Notes: generated from the sequence alone by a model not told the origin. A stretch of DNA of 64,000 nt from an uncultured Litoreibacter sp. (GCA_947501685.1 CANMWQ010000002.1:310001-374000), one strand, 5' to 3'. Numbered from the stretch's first letter, positions 29,119 through 37,927 are shown. Numbers and translations are program-made.

Positions 29119-29378
29119 CTGGGGTCCTCGGACAATGGGGTCAGAGGCGCAGGATAGATGCGATGATCGGAATGTCTAGGGAGACGCTGGTAGGTTCCTC
29201 GACGCCACGCATCTGGGTGGGGGCTGATAAACGCGGCGCCGAGGGAAGCTATGCAGCTACCCGATCTGTATCGCCCTTGATTCAGTCTGGCGTGGGTAAA
29301 AAGTAAGGCGAAACTGTGTCTTACCGGGAAAATATGTGGACAATAAAAGCAACTGTCCTCGGATCGGAAACAACGGGT

Positions 29379-29870
29379 CTAGGACGTCTCGGCCTGTGCC
29401 GATGCACAGCGCATCTTGAAGAACAGCCGGTTGGTGTTCCCGCGCCTTGTATAGCTGGGGTTGGGCGCAAGGCTGTGGATCAAAAACCAGCCAAACCCAC
29501 CTTCCGGCAATGCGTCTTTGGGCACTTCGACCTCGGGGCGATGGATCGGAGGAATGGTCAATCCCGGCATCGGCGTGCCAAAATCACGGGTCGCGACCTG
29601 AATCATATTCCCCAGCACGGTGACAGAGACCTGAACAGGCATGCCCGGAATGCCCGCATAGCCATGTTCTTCGATATTGTTCAACGCCTCCGCAAGCACC
29701 AGCTCGGCATTGCCGCATAACTCCGGGTTGTCCGGCAGGGCCAGCGCCAGATGCTGCATAATCTCGCGAACCAGATTGCGGATCGCGCCGGTCTTGCCGG
29801 TGAAGAATCGCGCCTCGCTCAATCCATCCTCAGGGCTTGCTGCGCGCAGGAATGGGCGCTCATGCTGCAT
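29379..29870 (-). CDS. RsbW-like anti-sigma-factor / serine kinase (HATPase)
   Basis: A 163-residue protein with the HATPase fold of RsbW/SpoIIAB anti-sigma kinases: N box LVLAEALNNIEEHGY, G1 region RDFGTPMPG and glycine lid PEGGFGWFLI. Such proteins bind a sigma factor or another target and phosphorylate a STAS antagonist. The gene for a STAS protein lies just upstream and overlaps it, so the two almost certainly form a partner-switching pair. The ATG at 29870 has AAGG 11 bases before it; a GTG at 29882 is possible. No sigma factor or PP2C phosphatase gene is nearby. Confidence 0.85.
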   Translation of the reverse strand: MQHERPFLRAASPEDGLSEARFFTGKTGAIRNLVREIMQHLALALPDNPELCGNAELVLAEALNNIEEHGYAGIPGMPVQVSVTVLGNMIQVATRDFGTPMPGLTIPPIHRPEVEVPKDALPEGGFGWFLIHSLAPNPSYTRRGNTNRLFFKMRCASAQAETS

Positions 29871-30204
29871 TTGCGCCGTCACCCTTGGTCACGTCGGACA
29901 GCGCTTGGTGTATCCTAAAGACCTGATCCATCTGCGTCAGTTTGAAGACCTTGGCCACCACCGGGGTCAGCCCCGCCAGCTCTAACTTACGCCCCGGCAG
30001 CAGCTTCAGCGCGGAGACAATCGCCCCCAGCCCGCTGCTATCCATAAAGGTGACGCCCGCCAAATCCATGACCACCCGCCCCTCGACCCCCGCAGTGGCG
30101 CTGCGAAACTGATCTTTGAGGTAAATCGCCCCCGCCGCGTCAATCCGGTCAGTATCAGGGGTCAGAATGAGTATCCCATCATGGGTTCGGCTGGTCAGAT
30201 TCAT
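29860..30204 (-). CDS. STAS-domain anti-sigma-factor antagonist
   Basis: A 114-residue single-domain STAS protein (SpoIIAA/RsbV type). The phospho-acceptor is in FMDSSGLGA (Ser56 or Ser57), with GRVVMDLAGV before it and KLELAGLTPVVAKVFKLTQMD after. Unphosphorylated, it should bind the kinase encoded by the next gene and release that kinase's target. The ATG at 30204 has GGAG six bases before it, which decides against the ATG four codons upstream. It is divergent from the thiolase operon. Confidence 0.88.
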   Translation of the reverse strand: MNLTSRTHDGILILTPDTDRIDAAGAIYLKDQFRSATAGVEGRVVMDLAGVTFMDSSGLGAIVSALKLLPGRKLELAGLTPVVAKVFKLTQMDQVFRIHQALSDVTKGDGANAA

Positions 30205-30297
30205 GGCATGCTCCATCGGTAGTCGCGCACAGCTCTAGACTTCAATCCTTACTATTCGGTATTCACGTCTCAGATTTATCCCGATTGGAGCCCAACC

Positions 30298-31470
30298 ATG
30301 AAGACAGTCGTAATTGCCGGTGCCAGCCGCACGCCGATGGGAGGCTTTCAGGGGGAGTTTCAGGACGCAGATGCGCCGACCCTTGGGGGCGTTGCCATCA
30401 AAGCCGCGCTGCAAGCCGCAGGGGCCTCGACCGTTGACGAGCTCCTGATGGGCTGCGTCTTGCCCGCAGGTCTGGGCCAGGCCCCCGCGCGTCAGGCAGG
30501 CTTCAAAGCAGGTCTCGGCGAAGAGGTCCCCGCGACGACCCTGAACAAGATGTGCGGCTCGGGCATGAAGGCCGCGATGATGGCCTTTGATCAAATCGCG
30601 CTGGGCCACGCCGACACCATGGTTGCGGGCGGGATGGAAAGCATGACCAACGCGCCGTATCTTCTGCCCAAAATGCGAAACGGAGCCCGCATCGGCCATC
30701 AAAACGTGCAGGATTCCATGTTCCTCGACGGTCTCGAAGACGCCTATGACAAAGGTCGCCTGATGGGCACCTTCGCCGAAGATTGCGCGGAGAAATTCCA
30801 GTTCACCCGCGAGGCGCAGGACGACTACGCTTTGGCTTCCCTCAGCCGGGCGCTCGACGCCCAAAAGAGCGGAGCGTTCGACACCGAAATCGCACCCGTC
30901 ACGCTGACCTCCCGTCGCGGCGACACAACCATCACCGCCGACGAGCAACCCGCCAAGGCCCGCCCCGAGAAAATCCCTCAGCTCAAACCCGCCTTCCGCA
31001 AGGACGGCTCGGTCACGGCCGCCAATGCGTCGTCAATTTCCGACGGGGCGGCGGCGCTGGTTCTTGCCTCTGAAGAGGCCGCGCAGACGCAAGGCCTTAA
31101 AATCCGCGCCAAGATCATGGGCCATGCCAGCCACGCGCAGGCGCCGGGCTGGTTCACCACCGCTCCCGTGCCCGCCGCGCAAAAGCTGCTCAAATCCATC
31201 GGCTGGGCCAAAGACGATGTTGACCTCTGGGAGGTCAACGAGGCCTTCGCCGTTGTCCCCATGGCCTTCATGCACGAAATGGGCCTCGAGCACGACAAGG
31301 TGAACGTCAACGGCGGGGCCTGCGCTTTGGGCCATCCCATCGGGGCCTCCGGCGCGCGCATCATGGTCACGCTGCTCAATGCGCTCGAAACCCGCGGCCT
31401 GAAACGCGGCGTAGCTGCTATTTGCATCGGCGGCGGCGAGGGCACAGCCATCGCGATCGAGTGCCCGTGA
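30298..31470 (+). CDS. Acetyl-CoA C-acyltransferase (thiolase)
   Basis: A 390-residue thiolase II family enzyme. The acyl-accepting Cys86 is in NKMCGSGM; the other active-site motifs NEAFAVVP, GGACALGHPIGASGAR and the terminal CIGGGEGTA, with the second catalytic cysteine, are intact. It could condense two acetyl-CoA units (polyhydroxybutyrate or acetoacetate route) or cleave 3-ketoacyl-CoA; sequence alone does not decide. GGAG lies before the ATG. It heads an operon with fRMsr and an L-threonate-dehydrogenase-like gene, the first overlap being GTGA. Confidence 0.92.
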   Translation: MKTVVIAGASRTPMGGFQGEFQDADAPTLGGVAIKAALQAAGASTVDELLMGCVLPAGLGQAPARQAGFKAGLGEEVPATTLNKMCGSGMKAAMMAFDQIALGHADTMVAGGMESMTNAPYLLPKMRNGARIGHQNVQDSMFLDGLEDAYDKGRLMGTFAEDCAEKFQFTREAQDDYALASLSRALDAQKSGAFDTEIAPVTLTSRRGDTTITADEQPAKARPEKIPQLKPAFRKDGSVTAANASSISDGAAALVLASEEAAQTQGLKIRAKIMGHASHAQAPGWFTTAPVPAAQKLLKSIGWAKDDVDLWEVNEAFAVVPMAFMHEMGLEHDKVNVNGGACALGHPIGASGARIMVTLLNALETRGLKRGVAAICIGGGEGTAIAIECP

Positions 31471-31934
31471 GAGCCGAATACAAAGAACTGGCGCAGGTCA
31501 TCACAAGCCTGACCGAGGGCGAAACCGATGCCGTCGCCCTCATGGCCACTGTCGCCTGCGAGGTGCATCATGCCGATGACCGGTTCGACTGGACCGGTTT
31601 TTACCGCGTCGTGGCCCCAGAGCTGATGAAGATCGGCCCCTATCAAGGCGGACATGGCTGTCTGGTCATCCCGTTCTCGCGCGGCGTCTGCGGCGCGGCG
31701 GCCCGCACCGGCGAGGTCCAACTGGTCGCCGATGTCGATGCGTTCCCCGGCCACATCGCCTGCGCCTCCTCCACCCGCTCAGAGCTGGTCCTGCCCGTTT
31801 GGGACGGCACCGGCACCCTGATCGCGGTTTTTGATATCGACAGCGACCAACCGGACGCATTTACCCAGGCCGACGCCGACGCGTTGGCGGCCATCCTCAA
31901 GCAGGTCTTCGATCAGACCCGCGCCACAGATTAA
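31467..31934 (+). CDS. msrC: Free methionine-(R)-sulfoxide reductase (GAF domain)
   Basis: A 155-residue GAF-domain enzyme that reduces free methionine-R-sulfoxide. All three cysteines of the fRMsr family are present: Cys65 (GGHGCLVIPF), Cys75 (RGVCGAA) and Cys99 (GHIACASS), with the domain ending VFDIDSDQPDAF. I use the GTG at 31467, which overlaps the thiolase stop as GTGA; an earlier in-frame ATG lies inside the thiolase gene and adds a basic, unrelated stretch. Translational coupling to a thiolase is unusual and has no obvious metabolic reason. Confidence 0.88.
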   Translation: MRAEYKELAQVITSLTEGETDAVALMATVACEVHHADDRFDWTGFYRVVAPELMKIGPYQGGHGCLVIPFSRGVCGAAARTGEVQLVADVDAFPGHIACASSTRSELVLPVWDGTGTLIAVFDIDSDQPDAFTQADADALAAILKQVFDQTRATD

Positions 31935-31944
31935 GGAACATATC

Positions 31945-32841
31945 ATGAGCAACATCGCGGTTTTCGGCCTTGGGGCAATGGGCTACGGCATCGCCAGTTC
32001 GGTGCTGCGTGCGGGGCACACGACCTACGGGGTCGACGTCGTTCCCGCGCAGATCCAGAAGTTCCAAAGCGAAGGCGGCGCGTCAGGGGATGTGTCCGAC
32101 AACGCGGCCTCGCTGGATGCGGTCGCCGTGGTGGTGCTGAATGCCGCCCAGACCGAAGCTGTGATGTTTGGCGACAACGGCATCGTGCCCAAGCTGCGCA
32201 AAGGCGCGGTCGTTCTGGCCTGCGCCACCGTGCCGCCCGACTTCGCCCGCTCCATGGAGGCCCGTTGCGCCGAGCACGGCGTCCACTATCTCGACGCGCC
32301 CATCTCCGGCGGGGCAGGGAAGGCCGCCAGCGGGCAGCTCTCCATCATGGCCTCAGGCAGCGCTGACGCTTTCAAAGCCGCCAAGCCCGTTCTGGATGCC
32401 ACGTCTGAAACCGTCTTCACCTTAGGCGACAGCGCCGGCGCGGGCTCTGCCATGAAAGCGGTCAACCAGCTGCTGGCAGGCGTCCATATCGCCACCATGG
32501 CGGAGGCGCTGACCTTTGGCATGACCCAAGGCGTCGCCCCTGAGAAATTCGTCGAGGTGATCTCCAAATGCGCGGGCTCCAGCTGGATGCTGGAAAACCG
32601 CGCGCCGCATATCGTGGACGGCGATTACACCCCGCTCTCCTCGGTCAATATCTGGCCCAAGGACCTCGGCATCGTGCTCGACATCGCCAAATCCGCCCAG
32701 TTCAGCGCGCCGATCACCGCCGTCGCACTGCAACAATTCATCGCCGCCGCAGGCATGGGGCTCGGCGGCGAGGATGACGCCGCTGTCGCAAAGGTCTACG
32801 CGCGAAACGCTGGGCTGACATTGCCGGGTGAAAAGGGCTGA
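31945..32841 (+). CDS. Beta-hydroxyacid dehydrogenase family, L-threonate dehydrogenase-like
   Basis: A 298-residue NAD(P)-dependent dehydrogenase. The Rossmann motif FGLGAMGYG (about 5-13), the substrate signature DAPISGGAGKAASGQL and the catalytic lysine in GSAMKAVNQLL are all present. Within the family it looks closest to LtnD, which oxidises L-threonate at C2, but no partner kinase or isomerase genes of that pathway are nearby, so the substrate remains open. AAGGA lies before the ATG and it is 10 bp after the fRMsr gene. The 108-base gap that follows carries the regulator's inverted repeat. Confidence 0.83.
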   Translation: MSNIAVFGLGAMGYGIASSVLRAGHTTYGVDVVPAQIQKFQSEGGASGDVSDNAASLDAVAVVVLNAAQTEAVMFGDNGIVPKLRKGAVVLACATVPPDFARSMEARCAEHGVHYLDAPISGGAGKAASGQLSIMASGSADAFKAAKPVLDATSETVFTLGDSAGAGSAMKAVNQLLAGVHIATMAEALTFGMTQGVAPEKFVEVISKCAGSSWMLENRAPHIVDGDYTPLSSVNIWPKDLGIVLDIAKSAQFSAPITAVALQQFIAAAGMGLGGEDDAAVAKVYARNAGLTLPGEKG

Positions 32842-32893
32842 GGCCGAGCCGCTACAACACAATTTTCTTGCACGACTCGCGATTTTTCTTTTA

Positions 32894-32920
32894 CGTGAAA
32901 AAAGCGGCATAAATTTCACG
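32894..32920. promoter_or_regulatory. Candidate operator of the XRE-cupin regulator
   Basis: CGTGAAA (32894-32900) and TTTCACG (32914-32920) form a perfect 7-bp inverted repeat with 13 bases between, half-site centres 20 bp apart (two helical turns), 30 bases before the regulator ATG. A second, interleaved stem AAGCGGC / GCCGCTT (32902-32908, 32923-32929) is present. The position fits autoregulation; the protein that binds is not proven. Confidence 0.5.
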
Positions 32921-32949
32921 ACGCCGCTTCCACTCATGAAGGTCGGCGC

Positions 32950-33522
32950 ATGAAATTCGACAATCCAGCTCACACCCAAACGCTCGGCGCGGATCTGCGC
33001 GCCCTGCGCAAGGCGCGTGGGCTGACATTGGCGGAACTGGCCGACAAGTTGGGTCGTTCCGTGGGCTGGCTCAGTCAGGTGGAGCGCGACAAATCCGAGC
33101 CCGGCGTCACCGACCTGCGCCATATGTCCAAGGCGCTCGACGTGTCGGTCTCTAGCCTGTTTCGCCAAGACGCTGTCCCTGCGCATGAGCAAGGCTATAT
33201 CGTCCGCGCAGGGGCCCGCCGTCCCATCGGGTCGCGCGAGGCTGGCCTCGTCGAAGAGCTCCTCTCTCCCGACCTCACCGATGATTTCGAGATGGTGCAT
33301 TCCACGTTTCAACCCGGCGCAGAGATCACGCAGCCGGTCACCCGACCGACCCAGGAGGTGGGCTATATCGTCTCCGGCTCGCTCGACATCTGGGTCAACG
33401 GCACCACCCACTCCCTGAACGCGGGCGACAGTTTTCGTGTGCGCGGCGAGCCGTTTCGCTGGATGAACCCGCACCCGGACCCCGCCGTGGTGATCTGGGT
33501 CATCGCACCTCCGGTTTATTGA
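32950..33522 (+). CDS. XRE-family regulator with cupin sensor domain
   Basis: A 190-residue regulator. The N-terminal helix-turn-helix (about 10-65: LGADLRALRKARGLTLAELA then LGRSVGWLSQVER) is followed by a cupin_2 domain (about 110-185: FQPGAEI, VGYIVSGSLDIWVNG, NAGDSF). This class (PuuR/SutR-like) senses small metabolites and often controls adjacent catabolic genes. Its own stop overlaps or abuts the LysE gene, and co-oriented downstream genes to 41.9 kb encode methylated-glycine metabolism, so I infer that it controls them. AAGG lies before the ATG. Confidence 0.9.
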   Translation: MKFDNPAHTQTLGADLRALRKARGLTLAELADKLGRSVGWLSQVERDKSEPGVTDLRHMSKALDVSVSSLFRQDAVPAHEQGYIVRAGARRPIGSREAGLVEELLSPDLTDDFEMVHSTFQPGAEITQPVTRPTQEVGYIVSGSLDIWVNGTTHSLNAGDSFRVRGEPFRWMNPHPDPAVVIWVIAPPVY

Positions 33523-33524
33523 CC

Positions 33525-34145
33525 ATGTCTTGGGAGGGATGGGTCATATTCGCGCTGTTCTGGGTGGTCTTCGTCACCACACCCGGCCCCAACGCGGTCA
33601 ATTGCGTGACCAACGGCATGACCCACGGCTTCAAACGCTCCCTCTGGGGCGTGCTGGCGATCCTCACCCAAGCCACGCTCTTCCTGCTCTTGTCCGCCGC
33701 CGGGGTCACCGCGCTTTTGGCCCAAGCGCCAGAGGCCTTCTTTTACGGCAAACTCTTAGGGGCCGCAGTCCTGATCTATCTCGGGGTCCGAGGCTGGCTG
33801 AACGCCGCCAAACCCGTCGCCCCCCGGGCGGTCTCCGCCACATCCATCTACGGCAAGGCGTTTCTCATCGCCACGATCAACGTCAAATCCGTCGCGGGCT
33901 ATTTCGCGGCCTTCACGCAATTCGTGCAGCCGGACGTCGCCGTCTGGCAGCAAATGTGGGTCATCATGCCCACCGCCCTCGCCATTACCGCCGCCAGCTA
34001 TCTGACTTACACCGCCATCGGCGCAGGCCTCGGCCGCTCCGCCATGAGCGCGATCCTCAACATCTGGGTCCGCCGCGTCATGGCCGCCTGTTTCATCCTC
34101 TACGGGCTGGCCTTGGGCAGCGCCTCCTCACCGGGGAGGGCGTGA
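33525..34145 (+). CDS. LysE/RhtB-family amino-acid exporter
   Basis: A 206-residue inner-membrane exporter with five or six hydrophobic helices and the family signature TPGPNAVNCVTNGMTHGFKR in the first loop. The family exports lysine, homoserine, threonine and related compounds. Translation could start at TTG 33519, overlapping the regulator stop, but the ATG at 33525 (MSWEGWVIF) matches the family start better. The next gene starts within its stop codon (TGATG), so it is part of the same operon. In a betaine/sarcosine context it might export an amino-acid product such as glycine or methionine; that is inference. Confidence 0.87.
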   Translation: MSWEGWVIFALFWVVFVTTPGPNAVNCVTNGMTHGFKRSLWGVLAILTQATLFLLLSAAGVTALLAQAPEAFFYGKLLGAAVLIYLGVRGWLNAAKPVAPRAVSATSIYGKAFLIATINVKSVAGYFAAFTQFVQPDVAVWQQMWVIMPTALAITAASYLTYTAIGAGLGRSAMSAILNIWVRRVMAACFILYGLALGSASSPGRA

Positions 34146-34516
34146 TGAAAGGCACCTGCAACTGCGGCGCTTGCGCTTTCGAGGTGACTGGCAAAACATG
34201 GGGCACCTCAAACTGCCATTGCGGGCAATGCCGGAAGCAATCGGGCAATGTCTGGGCCTCCGCCGTGGTGGAGCAAGCCGATATCGCAACCAGTGGCCCC
34301 GTCACATGGTACGCCTCCTCGGCCAGTGCCAAACGCGGCTTTTGCCCCACCTGCGGCTGCAACCTCTTTTGGAAGCATGACGAGGAAAGCTCCATGAGCT
34401 TCTCGCTCGGTGCCATCGACGGCCCCACGGGCCTGACAATCGAAAAACACATCTTCGTCGCCGACAAGGGCGACTATTACAACATCGCGGACGGACTGCC
34501 GCAGCACGATCAATAA
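34145..34516 (+). CDS. GFA (CENP-V/GFA-like) zinc-binding protein
   Basis: A 123-residue protein of the glutathione-dependent formaldehyde-activating (GFA) family. The zinc ligands are in the expected order: GTCNCGAC near the start, NCHCGQCRK (about 24-32) and FCPTCGCNLFW (about 73-83). The founding member was reported to promote the glutathione-formaldehyde adduct, although that activity is disputed and many members have unknown roles. Next to two demethylating flavoproteins that can release formaldehyde, a formaldehyde-related role is attractive but unproven. It starts in the stop codon of the LysE gene. Confidence 0.87.
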   Translation: MKGTCNCGACAFEVTGKTWGTSNCHCGQCRKQSGNVWASAVVEQADIATSGPVTWYASSASAKRGFCPTCGCNLFWKHDEESSMSFSLGAIDGPTGLTIEKHIFVADKGDYYNIADGLPQHDQ

Positions 34517-34527
34517 GGGAGACACCC

Positions 34528-36972
34528 ATGTCTGATTTTCCAACAACGGCCCGCGTGGTCATCATCGGCGGCGGTGTCGTCGGCACCTCCACGCTGTATC
34601 ATCTGGCCAAGGCAGGCTGGACCGACTGCGTGCTGCTGGAGAAAAACGAGCTGACCGCGGGCTCCACATGGCACGCGGCGGGCAACTGCCCCAACTTCGC
34701 GCCCAACTGGGCGGTGATGAACATGCAGCGCTACGGGTTGGCCATGTACCGGACACTGGCCAAGGACGTGGACTACCCGATGAACTACCACGTCACCGGC
34801 TCTATCCGGTTGGCCCATAGCAAGGAGCGGATGCAGGAGTTCGAAAAAATCTCAGCCCAGGCCCGCTACCAAGGCTTGGAGATGGATGTCTGCACAAATG
34901 AGGAACTGCGCGCCCACAACCCGTTCATGGAAACCCACGACCTGATGGGCGGCCTCTGGGACAGCCTCGACGGCGATATCGACCCCGCACAGCTGACCCA
35001 GGCGCTGGCCAAAGGCGCACGTAATGCAGGGGGCAACATCCAGCGCTTCTCCCCCGTCACTGGCATCGAGCGCGACGGCGATGAGTGGGTCGTGAAGACC
35101 GAAAAAGGCGATATCCGCTGCCAATATGTCGCCAACTGCGCGGGCTATTACGCGCAGCGCGTGGGCGAGATGTTCAAGCCTTTCGGCGGCCGGACCGTGC
35201 CCATGGTGACCATGTCCCACCAATATTTTCTGACCGGCCAATTGCCCGAGCTGGAGGCCTGGACCAAGGAGACCGGCCATAAGGTGCCTCTGCTACGCGA
35301 CCCCGATATCAGCTACTATCTGCGTCAGGACAAAAACGGCCTGAACCTTGGCCCCTATGAGCGCAACTGCAAGGCGCATTGGGTCACGCCCGAGGATCCC
35401 TTGCCCGAGGACTTCTCCTTCCAGCTGTATCCCGACGACCTGGAACGGCTTGAGTTCTACATCGAAGACGCCATGGCGCGGGTGCCGTTGCTGGGTGAGG
35501 GCGGGGTGGAGCGCAACATCAACGGCCCGATCCCATATGCCCCCGACGGCTTGCCCATGATCGGCCCCATGCCCGGCGTGAAGAACGCGTTTGAGGGCCA
35601 CTCCTTTACCTTCGGCATCGCTCAGGGCGGCGGCGCGGGGAAGGTGCTGTCGGAATGGATCATGCATGGCGAGACCGAGATGGATATGTGGTCCGTCGAC
35701 CCGCGTCGCTACACCGATTACGCCGATCACGACTATTGCCACGCCAAGGCGCTGGAAACCTATGGCCACGAATACGCCATGCATTTCCCGCATCACGAAT
35801 GGCCCGCAGGCCGCGACAAGAAGCTGTCGCCTTTGCATTCCCGCCTGCTCGACGCGGGCGCACAGATGGGGGCTTATAATGGCTGGGAACGCGCCAATTG
35901 GTACGCCAAGCCGGGCGACGACACATCGGAAGAATCGACCCAGACATGGGGCAGAAACGGCCCATGGCAGCCGCGCATCAAGGAGGAGGTCGAGGCCGTC
36001 ATGAACGGCGCTGGCATCCTGCCCATCACCGGCTTCACCCGCCTGTCGGTCGAAGGTCCCGGCGCGCGGGACTTCATCGACGGGCTCAGCGCGTCGCGCC
36101 TGCCCTCCGTGGGTCGGGTCGGGCTGGCCTACTTCGCCGACAGCCGTGGTCGCATCGTGACCGAGATGTCCGTGATTCCGAAATCTGACGATGTGATCTG
36201 GCTGATCACCGCCGCCATGGCGCAATGGCACGACGCGGAGTTCCTGCGCAAACACGCCCCTGAAGGGATCGAGGTCCACGACCGCACCACGAAGCATGAA
36301 TGCCAGCTGGTCACCGGCCCAAAATCCCGCGAGGTGCTGGCCGCTGTCAGCGACGCGGATCTCTCCAAAGGCTGGCTGACCTATCAGGAGGCCAATGTCG
36401 CGGGCAAGCCTTGCGTGCTCCTGCGCGTCTCCTTCGCGGGCGAGCTGGGTTGGGAGGTGCACTCCACCATGGAAGACGCGCCTGCCGTCTGGGACGCCGT
36501 CACCGGCGCGGGCGCGCAGCCTTTCGGGATGTACGCGCTGAATTCGATGCGTCTGGAAAAAGGCTACCGCGCGTGGAAGGGCGATCTGTCCACGGATTAT
36601 TCGCTGCTGGAAGGCGGCCTCGACCGGTTCATCAAGTTCGACAAGCCGCAAGACTTCCCCGGCAAGGCCGCGCTGCTGGCGGAGCAACAACAAGGCCGCA
36701 AGAAAGGCTTTGTCACCATGGTCATGGAGCCCGGCGACACGGACGCGCCCTATATGTCGCCCGTCTATCAAGGGGACGATATCGTGGGCGAGGTGACCTC
36801 CTGCGGGATGGGGTATCGCACCGGCAAATGCGTGGCCTTGGGCATGGTGAAGCTCGACGCAACGGTCGTGGGCACCGAGCTGGAGGTCGACGTCTTCGGC
36901 ACCCGCCGTAAAGCGGTGGTGCAAGACGACGTCCCTCTCTGGGACCCAAAAAACGAAAGGCTCCGCGCATGA
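34528..36972 (+). CDS. Dimethylglycine dehydrogenase-like FAD/GcvT fusion protein (paralog 1)
   Basis: An 814-residue protein with four domains in order: a DAO-type FAD domain (1 to about 370, VVIIGGGVVGTSTLYHL), an FAO_M linker domain (about 370-430), a GcvT folate domain (about 440-700) and a GcvT C-terminal barrel (about 715-805). The motif STWHAAG holds His49, the residue to which FAD is covalently bound in dimethylglycine dehydrogenase and dimethylglycine oxidase. The likely reaction is oxidative demethylation of an N-methylglycine, with electrons passed to ETF. In the GcvT domain the usual acidic folate contact (DRGGIE.D type) reads SRGRIVTEMS, unlike the second paralog, so folate coupling may be altered. 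GGGAG lies before the ATG. Confidence 0.87.
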   Translation: MSDFPTTARVVIIGGGVVGTSTLYHLAKAGWTDCVLLEKNELTAGSTWHAAGNCPNFAPNWAVMNMQRYGLAMYRTLAKDVDYPMNYHVTGSIRLAHSKERMQEFEKISAQARYQGLEMDVCTNEELRAHNPFMETHDLMGGLWDSLDGDIDPAQLTQALAKGARNAGGNIQRFSPVTGIERDGDEWVVKTEKGDIRCQYVANCAGYYAQRVGEMFKPFGGRTVPMVTMSHQYFLTGQLPELEAWTKETGHKVPLLRDPDISYYLRQDKNGLNLGPYERNCKAHWVTPEDPLPEDFSFQLYPDDLERLEFYIEDAMARVPLLGEGGVERNINGPIPYAPDGLPMIGPMPGVKNAFEGHSFTFGIAQGGGAGKVLSEWIMHGETEMDMWSVDPRRYTDYADHDYCHAKALETYGHEYAMHFPHHEWPAGRDKKLSPLHSRLLDAGAQMGAYNGWERANWYAKPGDDTSEESTQTWGRNGPWQPRIKEEVEAVMNGAGILPITGFTRLSVEGPGARDFIDGLSASRLPSVGRVGLAYFADSRGRIVTEMSVIPKSDDVIWLITAAMAQWHDAEFLRKHAPEGIEVHDRTTKHECQLVTGPKSREVLAAVSDADLSKGWLTYQEANVAGKPCVLLRVSFAGELGWEVHSTMEDAPAVWDAVTGAGAQPFGMYALNSMRLEKGYRAWKGDLSTDYSLLEGGLDRFIKFDKPQDFPGKAALLAEQQQGRKKGFVTMVMEPGDTDAPYMSPVYQGDDIVGEVTSCGMGYRTGKCVALGMVKLDATVVGTELEVDVFGTRRKAVVQDDVPLWDPKNERLRA

Positions 36973-37054
36973 CCAAACACGGGCCCACCCACCTCCCTTC
37001 CATGCTGCGCATGTCACCATCGGTGGCGCCGCTGTGCGGCGAAGGGCGCGTGCT

Positions 37055-37927
37055 ATGAGCGTTACAATTCTCGATGGCGGCATGGGGCAAGAGCTGGTCG
37101 CCCGCATGGGCCGCGCCACGGGCCTATGGGCCACGCAAGCGCTGCTTGAAGCCCCGCATCTCGTGCGCGAGGTGCATGACGACTATTTCGCTGCGGGCGC
37201 GCAAGTCGCGACCGTCAACAGCTACGGCATCCTGCCCGATCGGCTGGTGGCGCATAATATCGGCGACAGCCTGCGGCGGCTGACGGAGGTGGCTTGCCAG
37301 ATCGCCGTTGATGCCCGCGACGCGCATGGCTCGGGGCTGGTTCTGGGCTCTGTCGGGCCGATGGGGTTCTCCTACCAGCCGCATCTGGCCCCGCCTTCTG
37401 AGCGTGCCGCCGAGGACTACGCGCAGCTGGCCCGGTTTCAGGAGCCATTCGTGGATGCTCATATCGCCGAAACCATGGCCTCCGTCGATCAGGCCAAGGG
37501 CGCGTTGATGGGGTTGGGCGTCACCGGCAAGCCGGTCTGGCTGGCTCTGTCTGTCAGCGACACTGACGGCACCAAGCTGCGCTCCGGCGAGCCGCTGCGC
37601 GACGTCCTGCCTTTGCTGGACGAATACAAACCCGCCGCCGTCCTGATCAATTGCTCCATGCCCGAGGCGGTCACCCAAGCCCTGCCCGAACTGTCGGGCC
37701 TCTCTATGCCGTTAGGTGCCTATGCCAACGGCTTCACTGGCATCAACTCCGACTTTGACCATATCGGCGCAACCGTCGACGTGCTCAGCGCGCGCACCGA
37801 TCTTGACGCGGAGGCCTACGCCGCGTTCGCCGAAGGCTGGGCCAGCAAAGGTGCCACGCTCATCGGTGGCTGCTGCGAGGTTGGCCCCGCTCATATCGCC
37901 GAACTCGCCAGAAGGTTCGCAAAATGA
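37055..37927 (+). CDS. Homocysteine S-methyltransferase family protein (betaine-type)
   Basis: A 290-residue zinc-dependent methyltransferase with the pterin-independent homocysteine S-methyltransferase fold. It opens with ILDGGMGQEL and has the zinc cysteines in LINCSMPEA and, near the C-terminus, IGGCCEVGPAHI. Such enzymes move a methyl group from betaine, dimethylsulfoniopropionate or S-methylmethionine to homocysteine. Sitting between two dimethylglycine-dehydrogenase-like genes, betaine is the natural donor. I use the ATG at 37055; an earlier non-ATG opening adds seven basic residues. The stop overlaps the next ATG (ATGA). Confidence 0.87.
   Translation: MSVTILDGGMGQELVARMGRATGLWATQALLEAPHLVREVHDDYFAAGAQVATVNSYGILPDRLVAHNIGDSLRRLTEVACQIAVDARDAHGSGLVLGSVGPMGFSYQPHLAPPSERAAEDYAQLARFQEPFVDAHIAETMASVDQAKGALMGLGVTGKPVWLALSVSDTDGTKLRSGEPLRDVLPLLDEYKPAAVLINCSMPEAVTQALPELSGLSMPLGAYANGFTGINSDFDHIGATVDVLSARTDLDAEAYAAFAEGWASKGATLIGGCCEVGPAHIAELARRFAK

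Noticed and set aside
29119-29378. Possible small RNA or tRNA in the 260-base gap before the gamma-glutamyltransferase-like gene
   Set aside because: No cloverleaf, no T-loop GTTCRA in context, no terminator; nothing could be supported.
35293-37134. Open frame of about 600 codons antisense to the first dimethylglycine-dehydrogenase-like gene
   Set aside because: Shadow of the real gene; composition typical of antisense GC-rich DNA.
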